Source: an uncultured Veillonella sp. (GTDB lineage: Bacteria > Bacillota > Negativicutes > Veillonellales > Veillonellaceae). From it: a DNA stretch of 40,689 nt. Each line of letters opens with the position of its first letter. Position 1 is the stretch's first letter. The stretch is from positions 1-40,689 of the forward strand of contig URSE01000003.1 of NCBI GenBank assembly GCA_900550455.1, in the 5' to 3' direction. Positions 24,032-33,096 of this stretch are shown one piece after another. The notes under the pieces were generated by a model that worked only from the letters and a program-made list of their open reading frames with translations, did not search any database and had not been told where the DNA came from. Position numbers and translations under genes: made by a program.

Positions 24032-24520
24032 CTACATGTCCTGACCACGGCTCATGGCAGTAATACCGGTTTTAGCAATTTCCAAAACTCCATAGCCCTC
24101 CATGATTTTAATGAAGCCACGGAGTTTTTCTACATTGCCGGTCACTTCAATAATCATAGAAGACAGAGATATGTCTAAGACATTCCCCCGATAAACATCG
24201 GCAATTTGCACGATTTGTGACCGGGTCTCGTGGGTGGCCTTTACCTTGATGAGCATGAGTTCTCGACGAACCACATCTTCTGCAGGGAAAATTTTAACCT
24301 TAGCCACATCAACTAGCTTGAAGATTTGTTGTTCAATTTGATCTAGGGACCGATCATCCGCCTCAACGGTCAGCGTGATGCGGGCATAGCCAGGCTTATT
24401 GGTTACACCAGAAGTCATCTTGGTAACAGAGAATCCACGGCGGTTAAAGAGGGCCAAGATGCGGGTCCCAATACCAGATGTATTCTTAGCGATTACAAGT
24501 ATTTGATGTTCTTTATTCAT
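24032..24520 (-). CDS. ilvN: Acetolactate synthase small (regulatory) subunit
   Basis: Activates the catalytic subunit and confers valine feedback inhibition. An N-terminal ACT domain is evident (ILVIAKNTSGIGTRILALFNRRGFSVTKM), followed by the second domain with REL(M)LIKV and the helix-strand pattern up to VLEIAKTGITAMSRG. 162 aa is normal. The first 8 nt overlap the end of ilvB, implying coupled translation. Confidence 0.95.
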   Translation of the reverse strand: MNKEHQILVIAKNTSGIGTRILALFNRRGFSVTKMTSGVTNKPGYARITLTVEADDRSLDQIEQQIFKLVDVAKVKIFPAEDVVRRELMLIKVKATHETRSQIVQIADVYRGNVLDISLSSMIIEVTGNVEKLRGFIKIMEGYGVLEIAKTGITAMSRGQDM

Positions 24521-26228
24521 GGTCCAGTACCCCCTTATGGCCCATCATATCAGGCACGTTTTTACCGGCAGGAATCATTGGTAATACATTGGCTTCCCGG
24601 CTCACCAAGCAGTTGATGAGGACCCCACGACCTTCTGTAAGTAAGCTTGGCAAGAGAGCCAAATCAGCTTGACTTTCAATCTTAGCAGAAGGAATAGAAT
24701 AGGCCTCTGCCAACTTGTTAAAGTCAGGGCTAACCGCTAAATCTACAAAGGAATAGCGACGGTCATTGAAGAGTTCTTGCCATTGGCGAACCATGCCCAA
24801 GTAGCCATTATTGATGAGGACGATTTTTACATTGAGGTCATATTGACTCATCATCATGAGTTCCTCAGAAGTCATTTGGAAGCCCCCATCCCCTACGATG
24901 AGGAGGATGGTCTTATGAGGGGCCGCCACAGCCGCCCCCATAGCAGCAGGCAAGCCATAGCCCATGGTGCCAGCCCCACCAGAGGTACACCAGGTTTTAG
25001 GAGCCTTGCAAGTCAAGTACTGGGCCGCCCACATTTGGTGTTGGCCCACGTCAGTTACAATGATAGCCTCCCCCTTAAGCACTTGATCTACCGCTTCTAA
25101 GACAGCTTGTGGCATGAGGCGATCATCCATGGCTGGAGGTACCTCCATAGGGTATTCTTCCTTCCAGGCTTTAATTTGCGTCAACCAATCTTGATGTTGG
25201 CCTGCTTCAACAAGGCTAGTGAGGTCCGACAAGACTTCCTTCAGATCCCCTACAATCGGCAAATCAACGGCGCAGTTTTTATTCATTTCCGCAGGGTCAA
25301 TATCGATTTGGATAACCTTAGCCTTAGGCAAGAACTTGCTAGGAAGGCCCGTATAGCGGTCGTGGAAACGGATACCTGCGGCAATCACCAAATCGGCCTC
25401 TTCAGAGGCAAAGTTAGAGGCAACCGTCCCATGCATACCGATAAAGCCCAAGGCTTGATCATGGTCGCTAGGAAAAGCACCCAGTCCCATAAGGGTAGTA
25501 GCCACAGGGATTTGAGTTTTTTCAGCTAGGGCCTTTAGAGCCTCCGCTGCACTGGACCGAATGGCCCCACCACCAGCGATAATCATCGGTTTTTTGGCAG
25601 CCTTAATCAAGGCTGCCGCTTCTTCAACTTGAGCCACATGGTTAGGCCACTCTGTAGTATAGCCTTCCAAATGAATCGGTGCCGAATAGAGGGTATTATA
25701 CTCATCCATAGGGATGGAAGTAGTTTGTATATCCTTAGGAATATCAATCAAGACAGGACCTGGACGACCTGTAGAGGCGATGTGGTAGGCCTCCTTAATA
25801 ATGCGAGGAAGGTCCTTGATATCCTGAACCAGGTAATTATGCTTCGTAATAGGCATAGTAATCCCTTGAATATCCGCTTCTTGGAAGGAATCCTTGCCGA
25901 TCAACATCCGCCCCACTTGGCCGGTAATAGCAATCATTGGAACGGAGTCCATATAGGCAGTCATAAGGCCAGTTACCAGATTAGTAGCACCCGGTCCAGA
26001 TGTAGCTAAGCAGACACCTACCTTACCAGATACACGAGCATAGGCATCTGCAGCATGGGCTGCCCCCTGTTCATGTCGGACAAAATAATGCTTAATTTCA
26101 GGAAAGGAATAGATTTCATCAAAAATCGGAATCACGGCCCCCCCAGGATAACCGAACATATCGGTTACGCCGAGGCGGTGAAGGGTTTCGAGGACAATCC
26201 GTGCCCCCTTGATAGTCTCTTGACTCAT
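24513..26228 (-). CDS. ilvB: Acetolactate synthase large (catalytic) subunit
   Basis: Thiamine-diphosphate enzyme making acetolactate or acetohydroxybutyrate. The catalytic Glu is in YFVRHEQGAAHAADAYAR (about E53). The ThDP/Mg motif runs GDGGFQM to NNGYLGMVRQWQ (about 450-485). Biosynthetic-type features are KDSFQEADI and the FAD-contacting middle domain. 571 aa is normal. AAAAAGGAG precedes the ATG. It lies 21 nt after ilvA and overlaps ilvN by 8 nt. Confidence 0.96.
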   Translation of the reverse strand: MSQETIKGARIVLETLHRLGVTDMFGYPGGAVIPIFDEIYSFPEIKHYFVRHEQGAAHAADAYARVSGKVGVCLATSGPGATNLVTGLMTAYMDSVPMIAITGQVGRMLIGKDSFQEADIQGITMPITKHNYLVQDIKDLPRIIKEAYHIASTGRPGPVLIDIPKDIQTTSIPMDEYNTLYSAPIHLEGYTTEWPNHVAQVEEAAALIKAAKKPMIIAGGGAIRSSAAEALKALAEKTQIPVATTLMGLGAFPSDHDQALGFIGMHGTVASNFASEEADLVIAAGIRFHDRYTGLPSKFLPKAKVIQIDIDPAEMNKNCAVDLPIVGDLKEVLSDLTSLVEAGQHQDWLTQIKAWKEEYPMEVPPAMDDRLMPQAVLEAVDQVLKGEAIIVTDVGQHQMWAAQYLTCKAPKTWCTSGGAGTMGYGLPAAMGAAVAAPHKTILLIVGDGGFQMTSEELMMMSQYDLNVKIVLINNGYLGMVRQWQELFNDRRYSFVDLAVSPDFNKLAEAYSIPSAKIESQADLALLPSLLTEGRGVLINCLVSREANVLPMIPAGKNVPDMMGHKGVLDHE

Positions 26229-26249
26229 AGTATGCTCCTTTTTATCACC

Positions 26250-27476
26250 CTAGTCGCCTAGAGTATCATCTACATAGTTAAGGCGATGAATATCATAGCC
26301 ATGGGATTTAAATTTATCGGTAATCCGCTTGATATGCTCTTCCCCATTGGTTTCTACGGTTACCTGTAATTCCACTTCATGGAAGCGGTCCAGGTTCTTA
26401 AATTGGTTGTGTTCTAGCTTAATAACATTGGCATCTTCTTGCGCCAAAAGTTCGGATACAAAGACCAATTGACCTGGTTTGTCAGGTAGGTTAACGGAAA
26501 ATGTAAAGATCCGCCCCCGTACAATAAGCCCTTTATTGATCATAGAGGCAATGGTAAGCACATCGATATTACCACCAGATACGACAGATACCACCTTTTT
26601 ACCCCGGAAGTTCAACTTTTTCAAGGCCGCCAAGGAAAGTATTCCCGCATTTTCTGCCACTAACTTATGCCGCTCTACCAGGAGGAGGAAGGCTTCCATC
26701 AGTTCATAATCCGTTACGGTAATGACCTGGTCTACATATTCCTTGATGTAGTTCAAGGTATTAGATCCGATGAGGCCCACCGCTGTACCATCGGCTATGG
26801 TAGCCACTTCTTTCAGGGCTACTGGTTCTCCCTCTTCCAGAGCCGCCAAAGCTGAAGCAGCGCCTGCAGGCTCTACACCGATAATCTTGATTTGTGGATT
26901 TTTGAGCTTTGCCGCTTCGGCAATACCAGATATGATACCACCGCCACCGACAGGGACGAGCAATACATCCGCATCAGGCAACTCATCTAGAATTTCTAAG
27001 GCAATTGTCCCCTGCCCTTCGATGACATCCTCATCATCAAAGGGATGGACGAATACATAGCCTTCTTCTTCCTGTAACTGGCGGGCCTTTTGGTAGGCAT
27101 CATCATAAATTTCTCCGTGGAGGACGACCTCAGCCCCATACTTCTTAGTCGCATTGACCTTAATCAAAGGGGTATGTTTAGGCATGACGATAACCGCTTT
27201 AATTCCCAAGCGTTGAGCTGCCAAGGCCACCCCTTGAGCATGGTTGCCCGCAGAGGCGGCTATAACACCCCGTTCCTTTTCTTCCTTGGTCAATTTAGAA
27301 ATCCTATTATAGGCGCCCCGTACCTTGAATGATCCTGTAATTTGTAGGTTTTCAGGCTTAATATAGACGTCATTACCAGATTCTTCAGAGAAGACATCAG
27401 AATGAATGAGTTTTGTTTTTACCGTCACCGTCCCCAAGCGCTCCTTGGCTTCGATATAGTTGTAAAGTTTATGCAT
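26250..27476 (-). CDS. ilvA: Threonine ammonia-lyase (threonine deaminase) with C-terminal ACT domain
   Basis: PLP enzyme converting threonine to 2-oxobutyrate for isoleucine synthesis. The PLP lysine is in ITGSFKVRGAYNRI (about residue 51), the glycine loop in PVGGGGIISGI, and SGGNIDV near 310. The last 80 residues form a single ACT-like domain (PGQLVFVSELLAQEDANVIKL). With one ACT copy and 408 aa it resembles the short type also found as a catabolic enzyme, but its place between ilvD and ilvB argues for biosynthesis. Start ATG with GAGGAAA upstream. Confidence 0.94.
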   Translation of the reverse strand: MHKLYNYIEAKERLGTVTVKTKLIHSDVFSEESGNDVYIKPENLQITGSFKVRGAYNRISKLTKEEKERGVIAASAGNHAQGVALAAQRLGIKAVIVMPKHTPLIKVNATKKYGAEVVLHGEIYDDAYQKARQLQEEEGYVFVHPFDDEDVIEGQGTIALEILDELPDADVLLVPVGGGGIISGIAEAAKLKNPQIKIIGVEPAGAASALAALEEGEPVALKEVATIADGTAVGLIGSNTLNYIKEYVDQVITVTDYELMEAFLLLVERHKLVAENAGILSLAALKKLNFRGKKVVSVVSGGNIDVLTIASMINKGLIVRGRIFTFSVNLPDKPGQLVFVSELLAQEDANVIKLEHNQFKNLDRFHEVELQVTVETNGEEHIKRITDKFKSHGYDIHRLNYVDDTLGD

Positions 27477-27511
27477 AGATTTTCCTCATCTACTCTCTAG
27501 GGACCTATAAA

Positions 27512-27540
27512 GATGGACTAGCAAATCCTGCTAGTCCATC
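27512..27540 (-). terminator. Strong hairpin between ilvD and ilvA
   Basis: GATGGACTAGCA (27512-27523) and TGCTAGTCCATC (27529-27540) form a perfect 12-bp stem with loop AATCC. On the minus strand only TTTATAGG follows, so termination is likely partial. It may tune ilvD against the downstream ilvA-ilvB-ilvN genes, or be an mRNA-stabilising structure. Confidence 0.65.
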
Positions 27541-27565
27541 GGCCCTATTATGAATTTGCTAAGTC

Positions 27566-29233
27566 TTAGTCTTCTAAGATTTCAATAGCCCCTTGCGCAG
27601 CAGAGGATACGTGCATAGCATATTTTTTCAAATAGCCTGTTACATTGGCCTTATATGGTTTCAAACTAGCCTTACGATCAGCAATTTCTTGGTCGGACAA
27701 TTTAACTTCTAACTTACCATTAGGAATATCGATGTTAATGATATCCCCATCTTGTACGATAGCGATGGTTCCACCAGCAGCAGCTTCTGGAGATACGTGG
27801 CCAATGGATGCACCACGAGTAGCACCGGAGAAACGACCATCCGTAATAAGCGCTACAGAGTCACCTAAGCCCATACCTGTAATAACAGAGGTAGGTGTGA
27901 GCATTTCACGCATGCCAGGACCACCCTTAGGGCCTTCATAGCGGATAACAACTACATCACCCTTGACAATCTTGCCACCCATAATAGCCTCACATGCCTC
28001 TTCTTCAGAGTTGAAGCACTTAGCAGGACCGGAATGAACGAGCATCTTAGGATCTACGGCACCGGACTTAACAACAGATCCATCGACTGCTAAATTCCCT
28101 TTTAAAACAGAGATGCCACCAGTAGCTTGTACCGGATTATCCCAAGGATGGATAACATCTTGGTCTTTAACAACAGCCAACTTAGCAATATCCCCTTGAC
28201 TGTGGAGGGTAACAGACTTGGCATCCCTATGGAGACGGCCATTTTCAGCCAAGCGTTGCATAACGGCAGGAATCCCACCAGCTGCATCTAGGTCTTCGAT
28301 GAAGTACTTACCAGATGGAGACAATTTGGAAAGCTGTGGTGTTTTTTGTGCGATTTCATTGAAGTCATCTAGGGTGAGTTCAACACCCGCTTCATGTGCG
28401 ATAGCTGGCAAGTGAAGAGCTGTATTGGAAGACCCACCCAAAGCCATATCTACAGCTACCGCATTTTCAAAGGCTTGGCGAGTCATAATATCTTTTGGAC
28501 GAAGATTAGCTTGTAAAACCTTTAAGATTTGTTGACCAGCGGACTTAGCCAAACGTTGACGGGCAGAGTAAACGGCAGGAATCGTCCCATTGCCTGGAAG
28601 GCCCATACCCAAGGCTTCGGTCAAGCAGTTCATGGTGTTGGCCGTATACATGCCAGAGCAGGACCCGCAAGTAGGACAAGCGTCTTGTTCGATTTCATGA
28701 AGTTCTGCATCATCCATCTGGCCGGTTTGGTGTTTGCCTACCGCTTCAAAAACATCGGAAAGGCCTACTTTTTTACCGTGGTGAACGCCTGCTAACATGG
28801 CCCCACCAGATACGAAGATGGATGGCAAATTGAGTCGAGCTGCAGCAATCAACATGCCTGGTACTACTTTATCACAATTGGGGATAAAGACCATCGCATC
28901 AAAAGGAGTAGCCATAGCAGTTGCTTCGATAGAGTCAGCAATGATATTACGGGTAACCAAGGAATACTTCATACCCACATGGTTCATAGCCAAGCCATCG
29001 CAAATACCGATGGTGTTAAATTCAATAGGTACCCCGCCGGCGTTACGGATGCCATCCTTAACGGATTGAACGAGCTCTTTGAGGCCCTTGTGGCCTGGAA
29101 CGATTTCATTAAAGGAATTGGCAATACCAATAATAGGTCTCCCCATTTCTTCGTCTACAAAACCCAAAGCATTTAACAGGGATCTATGTGGCGCGCGAGC
29201 AGCACCTTGTGTCAAATTATCACTTCTACTCAT
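27566..29233 (-). CDS. ilvD: Dihydroxy-acid dehydratase
   Basis: Iron-sulphur enzyme that dehydrates dihydroxy acids to the oxo-acid precursors of valine and isoleucine. The three cluster Cys regions are visible: CDKVVPGM, CPTCGSCSGMYTANTMNC, and the N-terminal MSRSDNLTQGAARAPHRSLL. The C-terminal domain has DGRFSGATRGASIGHVSPEAA. I start at the ATG at 29233 (555 aa) behind AGAGGAG. The 13-codon longer frame lacks a ribosome-binding site and a matching N-terminus. First gene of the ilv row, preceded by a structured leader. Confidence 0.97.
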   Translation of the reverse strand: MSRSDNLTQGAARAPHRSLLNALGFVDEEMGRPIIGIANSFNEIVPGHKGLKELVQSVKDGIRNAGGVPIEFNTIGICDGLAMNHVGMKYSLVTRNIIADSIEATAMATPFDAMVFIPNCDKVVPGMLIAAARLNLPSIFVSGGAMLAGVHHGKKVGLSDVFEAVGKHQTGQMDDAELHEIEQDACPTCGSCSGMYTANTMNCLTEALGMGLPGNGTIPAVYSARQRLAKSAGQQILKVLQANLRPKDIMTRQAFENAVAVDMALGGSSNTALHLPAIAHEAGVELTLDDFNEIAQKTPQLSKLSPSGKYFIEDLDAAGGIPAVMQRLAENGRLHRDAKSVTLHSQGDIAKLAVVKDQDVIHPWDNPVQATGGISVLKGNLAVDGSVVKSGAVDPKMLVHSGPAKCFNSEEEACEAIMGGKIVKGDVVVIRYEGPKGGPGMREMLTPTSVITGMGLGDSVALITDGRFSGATRGASIGHVSPEAAAGGTIAIVQDGDIINIDIPNGKLEVKLSDQEIADRKASLKPYKANVTGYLKKYAMHVSSAAQGAIEILED

Positions 29234-29297
29234 GATGGTCTCCTCTTTCACTTGAAGATGATTTTGGGCCAAAGCCCTGTATATAGCTAGAAAGCAG

Positions 29298-29348
29298 AAA
29301 AGGACGATTCCTAGGAATCGTCCTTTTTAAGCTCGCCCAAGAGCGAGG
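29298..29348 (-). terminator. Palindromic terminator-like element upstream of ilvD
   Basis: GGACGATTCC... to ...GGAATCGTCC (29302-29323) is a perfect 22-bp palindrome flanked by AAAA and TTTTT, so it can work in both directions. Just before it in minus-strand reading order, CTCGC and GCGAG (332-336 and 343-347 of the same kilobase) form a second small stem. It could be the end of the btu transcript (btuB stops 134 nt upstream) or an attenuator in the ilvD leader. Confidence 0.75.
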
Positions 29349-29456
29349 AAAAATCATACCACCTTCAATGCCTAGTATAGTACTCAGTGTACCATTTCAA
29401 GAGCATTTAGACAATGGCTTCCATGGACTTTTGTCCATTTTCATTAGACATTTATC

Positions 29457-31352
29457 TTAGAAGGAAAGTTCTACGCCTAAGCGGTAGTTGCGACCTGGCA
29501 TAGACCACCAGTCCCCTGCGCCACCATAACTAACATTCGTTGCTTCTGCATAATAAGTATCAAAGAGGTTATTCACAGCACCAAAGATTTTAATATTTTC
29601 ATTAGCTTGGTAGTTGGCAGACAAGTTAGCCACTGCATAGGAATTACGTGGGAAAGCAGGCCCATGAGAAGATACAGGGCCACGACGGTTAGCGGCGATG
29701 CGCATATCAAAGTGAGCATCCCACTTATTGTGTGCATAGTCTAGACCTGTGACAATTTCATGCTTAGGTACATAACCATTGATATTAGCAGCAGACTTAG
29801 CACCAGCCTTAACATTAGTATAGGTATAGCCTATACGAGTTGCCCAGTTAGCACCTATCTTCTTTTGTAAATCTGCAGAGAAACCGTAAGCCTTCTCATC
29901 ATTTACATTTTCATAAGCCCCTGCATATGGATTTGTTGGTGTAGGATGTGCTACATAACCGATTTTGTCAGTTGTTTTACGGGCGAATACGGAAGCATTA
30001 CCGGAAAGACTTTGGTCCCATTTATGATGTACCCCAGCAGACCACTCATAACCTTGTTCCGGTTTTAAATTAGCATTACCGGAATATTGATCATAGAGTT
30101 GGTAGGCAGACGGTGCCACAAAGAAACGGTTATAGGCTAGATAAACGTTAGTCTTATCATTCACATCATAGCCCACAGACATATGTGGCGACGTATGGGT
30201 GCCAAAGGCAGAATGGTGGTCAAGACGAAGGCCCGGTGTCAAGGTCCACTTAGGAGCGATCTTATAGGCATCTTGAATGTAATAAGCCATATTGGTAACT
30301 TTTTTATTGTTTACTGTCATAGCCTTATATTGTTCCCATTCGAAGCCACCTATAGCCGTATGCTTACCTTTTGCATAAGTTACTTGGTCCCCTACTTGTA
30401 CACCGCGAACCTTAAGGGCACTAGCTCCATAGGTTGGATCATTGTCGCGCGTATCATATTCATTACGACCCACATGCAAGGAATGTTTCCAATTATCGTT
30501 AATCCGATTATCCCAAACAGCTCGGAAGGAATCATACTTACGATGACCATTCCGGATATGGTTCAAGCTACGCATACTATCTGCATAAGTCACATTAGCC
30601 CGATAAGAATCATAGGCTAAACGAACATCATTGTTCTTATCAATTTCATCGCCCACCATGAAAGATGCCGTATGAGAATGATTGGACTGAGTAACTCTTT
30701 GACCACGGGCATCTTTGAAGTCCCCCATATGATCCTTTACATAAGAAGCACGCCAGTAGATATTGCCTTGCCGGCCTTCATTGGCAATTCCATATTGTTC
30801 TTGGTTGTAAGAACCACCCATGAGACGGACCTTTGTCTTCATCCCTTCTTGTGGTTTAGCAGTAATGACATTAATAACGCCCCCTACTGCGTTAGACCCA
30901 TAGAGGGATGAAGCAGCCCCTTTAAGAACTTCTACCCGATCAACATTGTCAATATTTTGGAACGTTTGCACCGGTGTGAAATAACCGATATTAGGCATGG
31001 TCATAGATAGACCATCTACCAAATATTGCACATTGTTAGATCCATTAATCCGAATTGCATTAGAAGACTCATAACCAGCTGGAGCAAATACTTGTTGGTA
31101 GACACCAGGCACAGTACGAAGCGCTTCTTCCATGTTTGTCACATGGCGGTCTTGGAGTTCCTTACCAGTCACTACAGACATATTAGCAGGGACCTTAGAT
31201 ACAGGTTCCTCTGTCCGCGTACCTGTCACTACCAAGGTATCAAAATTAGGGTATTCTACAGTACTAGCATCTACTGCCCATACGGAAGTGGTCGTAGCAG
31301 CTAAGACAGCTAGAGTTGTTAAAGCAAGGCGTTGCTTGGTTGTTACTTTCAT
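29457..31352 (-). CDS. btuB: TonB-dependent outer-membrane receptor, cobalamin (BtuB-type)
   Basis: Gated beta-barrel that imports its ligand across the outer membrane using TonB energy. The signal peptide ends at about SVWA. A TonB-box-like region (FDTLVVTGTRTEEP) and plug domain (SVVTGKELQDRHVTNMEEALRTVPGV, ..YGSNAVGGVINVIT) follow, then a 22-strand-type barrel ending in GRNYRLGVELSF with the C-terminal Phe. Start at the ATG at 31352 next to AAAGGA (631 aa). It is the last gene of an operon beginning with a cobalamin riboswitch, which points to corrinoids rather than iron. TonB/ExbBD are not in the window. Confidence 0.9.
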   Translation of the reverse strand: MKVTTKQRLALTTLAVLAATTTSVWAVDASTVEYPNFDTLVVTGTRTEEPVSKVPANMSVVTGKELQDRHVTNMEEALRTVPGVYQQVFAPAGYESSNAIRINGSNNVQYLVDGLSMTMPNIGYFTPVQTFQNIDNVDRVEVLKGAASSLYGSNAVGGVINVITAKPQEGMKTKVRLMGGSYNQEQYGIANEGRQGNIYWRASYVKDHMGDFKDARGQRVTQSNHSHTASFMVGDEIDKNNDVRLAYDSYRANVTYADSMRSLNHIRNGHRKYDSFRAVWDNRINDNWKHSLHVGRNEYDTRDNDPTYGASALKVRGVQVGDQVTYAKGKHTAIGGFEWEQYKAMTVNNKKVTNMAYYIQDAYKIAPKWTLTPGLRLDHHSAFGTHTSPHMSVGYDVNDKTNVYLAYNRFFVAPSAYQLYDQYSGNANLKPEQGYEWSAGVHHKWDQSLSGNASVFARKTTDKIGYVAHPTPTNPYAGAYENVNDEKAYGFSADLQKKIGANWATRIGYTYTNVKAGAKSAANINGYVPKHEIVTGLDYAHNKWDAHFDMRIAANRRGPVSSHGPAFPRNSYAVANLSANYQANENIKIFGAVNNLFDTYYAEATNVSYGGAGDWWSMPGRNYRLGVELSF

Positions 31353-31391
31353 AATATTTCCTTTCAATACAATACAATACAATCTCAAGTA

Positions 31392-32315
31392 TTAATAGCC
31401 ATAGAGGTCATGAGCTAGTGCATCCATGGCATCCACCATATATTGGGAATAGGTCATAAGAGGTTTTGCATCAATCTGATAAACCTGGCCTTCTCGTACC
31501 GCTGTTACATGAGCAAAGGCTGGATCATTCATAATATCATCTACAGTCGTATCCGGTCTATTAGGGCTACTGTAGTCATTAGTAGGGACGATAATGACAT
31601 CCGGATTATAGGCAATTACATCCTCCCTAGACCCATTTACATATTGGGTATAGCCCAAGGCAGATGCGACATTCTTAAAATGTACATAGTGAGTCATATC
31701 ATCAAAGACGGACCCAGTTCCCCCAGTCAAACCTGTCGCGGTCATATAAGCAACAGATTTTTGAGGAGTAAAGCTACTAGTAGATTTCTTAATCGATTCT
31801 ACCTTGGCATCCATATCCTCAACTAAGGCTTTGCTCTTATCAGTAGCATTGACAAGGTCACCCAAGTTTAAGATTAACTCTTCTGATTCCTTTATACTGC
31901 GGGGCACCACATAGACATACACTGGTAAACCAGAATCCCGTAAGCTTTGAATCACATCAGCCCCCACGTAATCAGGGATAATGACTAGGTCTGGATTAAA
32001 GGATACTACAGATTCTACAGAGGACTTAACCCGACCTTGCACCTGTGCGGATTGATCTGGCACATTATTAGCCGTTCCCGATATAGCCACCACTCGATTA
32101 GGATCTACTAATGAGAGGATGATATCATCCGTAGCCGCCCCTACTGAAATAATTCGGCTTGGCGTCTTAGGTACGCTGACATGTATCCCCATGTTATCCA
32201 CTAGGTCACGCTGCCCATTACCACCTAAGCTCGGCAGGCCACATCCAGTTAGGCTAAGGACACAGGTAACCAGAGCCACAAGGAGGGCTAGGGCAAAAGA
32301 TTTTTTCAACTTCAT
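31392..32315 (-). CDS. btuF: Cobalamin ABC transporter substrate-binding lipoprotein (BtuF-type)
   Basis: Periplasmic lipoprotein that binds corrinoid and docks on BtuCD. The lipoprotein signal ends in LTGC (Cys25), and the mature domain is a two-lobed Peripla_BP_2 type (PSRIISVGAATDDIILSL, FNPDLVIIPDYV, YNPDVIIVPTNDY) joined by a long helix. 307 aa is normal. GAGGAGG precedes the ATG. It is one base after the btuD stop region and 39 nt before btuB. Specificity is inferred from the riboswitch and from btuB. Confidence 0.9.
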   Translation of the reverse strand: MKLKKSFALALLVALVTCVLSLTGCGLPSLGGNGQRDLVDNMGIHVSVPKTPSRIISVGAATDDIILSLVDPNRVVAISGTANNVPDQSAQVQGRVKSSVESVVSFNPDLVIIPDYVGADVIQSLRDSGLPVYVYVVPRSIKESEELILNLGDLVNATDKSKALVEDMDAKVESIKKSTSSFTPQKSVAYMTATGLTGGTGSVFDDMTHYVHFKNVASALGYTQYVNGSREDVIAYNPDVIIVPTNDYSSPNRPDTTVDDIMNDPAFAHVTAVREGQVYQIDAKPLMTYSQYMVDAMDALAHDLYGY

Positions 32316-32316
32316 C

Positions 32317-33096
32317 TCAAACCTCCTCGTTCAAAATATAGAGGCGGCGATTACCATGCCGCCCATCATCATACACATCAGCCTTCATACCGTAGGCCTT
32401 CAGGAGATTATCCCCTGTTAGAACGGCCTTAGGTCCACCATCCGCTAAAACCTGTCCCTCTTTCAAAAGGACTAGACGATTACAATACTTGGCAGCTAGT
32501 TCTAAATCATGGACAACCACTAACGCGCTTCCTCCCTTTTGGGTGAAGGTGCGCACCTTATTAAACAGCCCTTCCCCATTAACTAGGTCCAAGGCTGATA
32601 CAGGTTCATCCAAACATAAGAGAGGCGTTTCTTGTGCTAAGGCTTTAGCCAAAAAGACCAGTTGCCGTTGGCCTCCAGATAGACTCTCCACTAGGCGGCC
32701 TCGCAAGTTCCAAAGGCCCAATTTCTCCAAGACCCTTTTAACAATCTCACGGTCTTCTGCCCCCTCCTTTTGGTACCACTTGAGATAGGGGGTCCTTGCT
32801 AAGAGAACTAACTCTTCTACGGAGTAACCAACAGGAATTGGAGGATCTTGTTCCATATAAGCCAAGCATTTAGCCAAATCTTGGTTAGATAAGCCCTGAA
32901 TGGATTGACCATCAAAGGTAATACTACCCTGGGTAAGCGGTAAAAATCCCCCTATAGCTTTAAGGAGGGTTGACTTACCGGCCCCATTGGGACCTACTAG
33001 GCCCACCAATTCTCCCTTGCCCAAGTTTAAGGAGATATCTTTTACTATAGGGCGACCGCTTAGACTAAGGCTTACATCAGTTACCGAAAGCTTCAT
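32317..33096 (-). CDS. btuD: Cobalamin ABC transporter ATPase (BtuD/FhuC-type)
   Basis: Cytosolic motor of the importer. Walker A GPNGAGKST (about 36-44), Q-loop YMEQDPP, signature LSGGQRQLV, Walker B LLCLDEPVSALD and a switch His in VVHDLE are all intact. 259 aa is standard. Its start overlaps the btuC stop by 4 nt (ATGA), and btuF follows 1 nt after it, so the three importer genes are tightly coupled. Confidence 0.93.
   Translation of the reverse strand: MKLSVTDVSLSLSGRPIVKDISLNLGKGELVGLVGPNGAGKSTLLKAIGGFLPLTQGSITFDGQSIQGLSNQDLAKCLAYMEQDPPIPVGYSVEELVLLARTPYLKWYQKEGAEDREIVKRVLEKLGLWNLRGRLVESLSGGQRQLVFLAKALAQETPLLCLDEPVSALDLVNGEGLFNKVRTFTQKGGSALVVVHDLELAAKYCNRLVLLKEGQVLADGGPKAVLTGDNLLKAYGMKADVYDDGRHGNRRLYILNEEV

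Noticed and set aside
29226..29357. 43-codon leader peptide before ilvD
   Set aside because: It has only scattered Ile/Leu codons and no run of regulatory codons, and the GGTGG site is too close to its ATG. Not listed as a gene.
29340..29375. T-box riboswitch upstream of ilvD
   Set aside because: Only the first nine bases of the T-box consensus match, the CCGCG part is missing, and the space between btuB and the palindrome is too short for a normal stem I. Kept only as a weak lead under findings.
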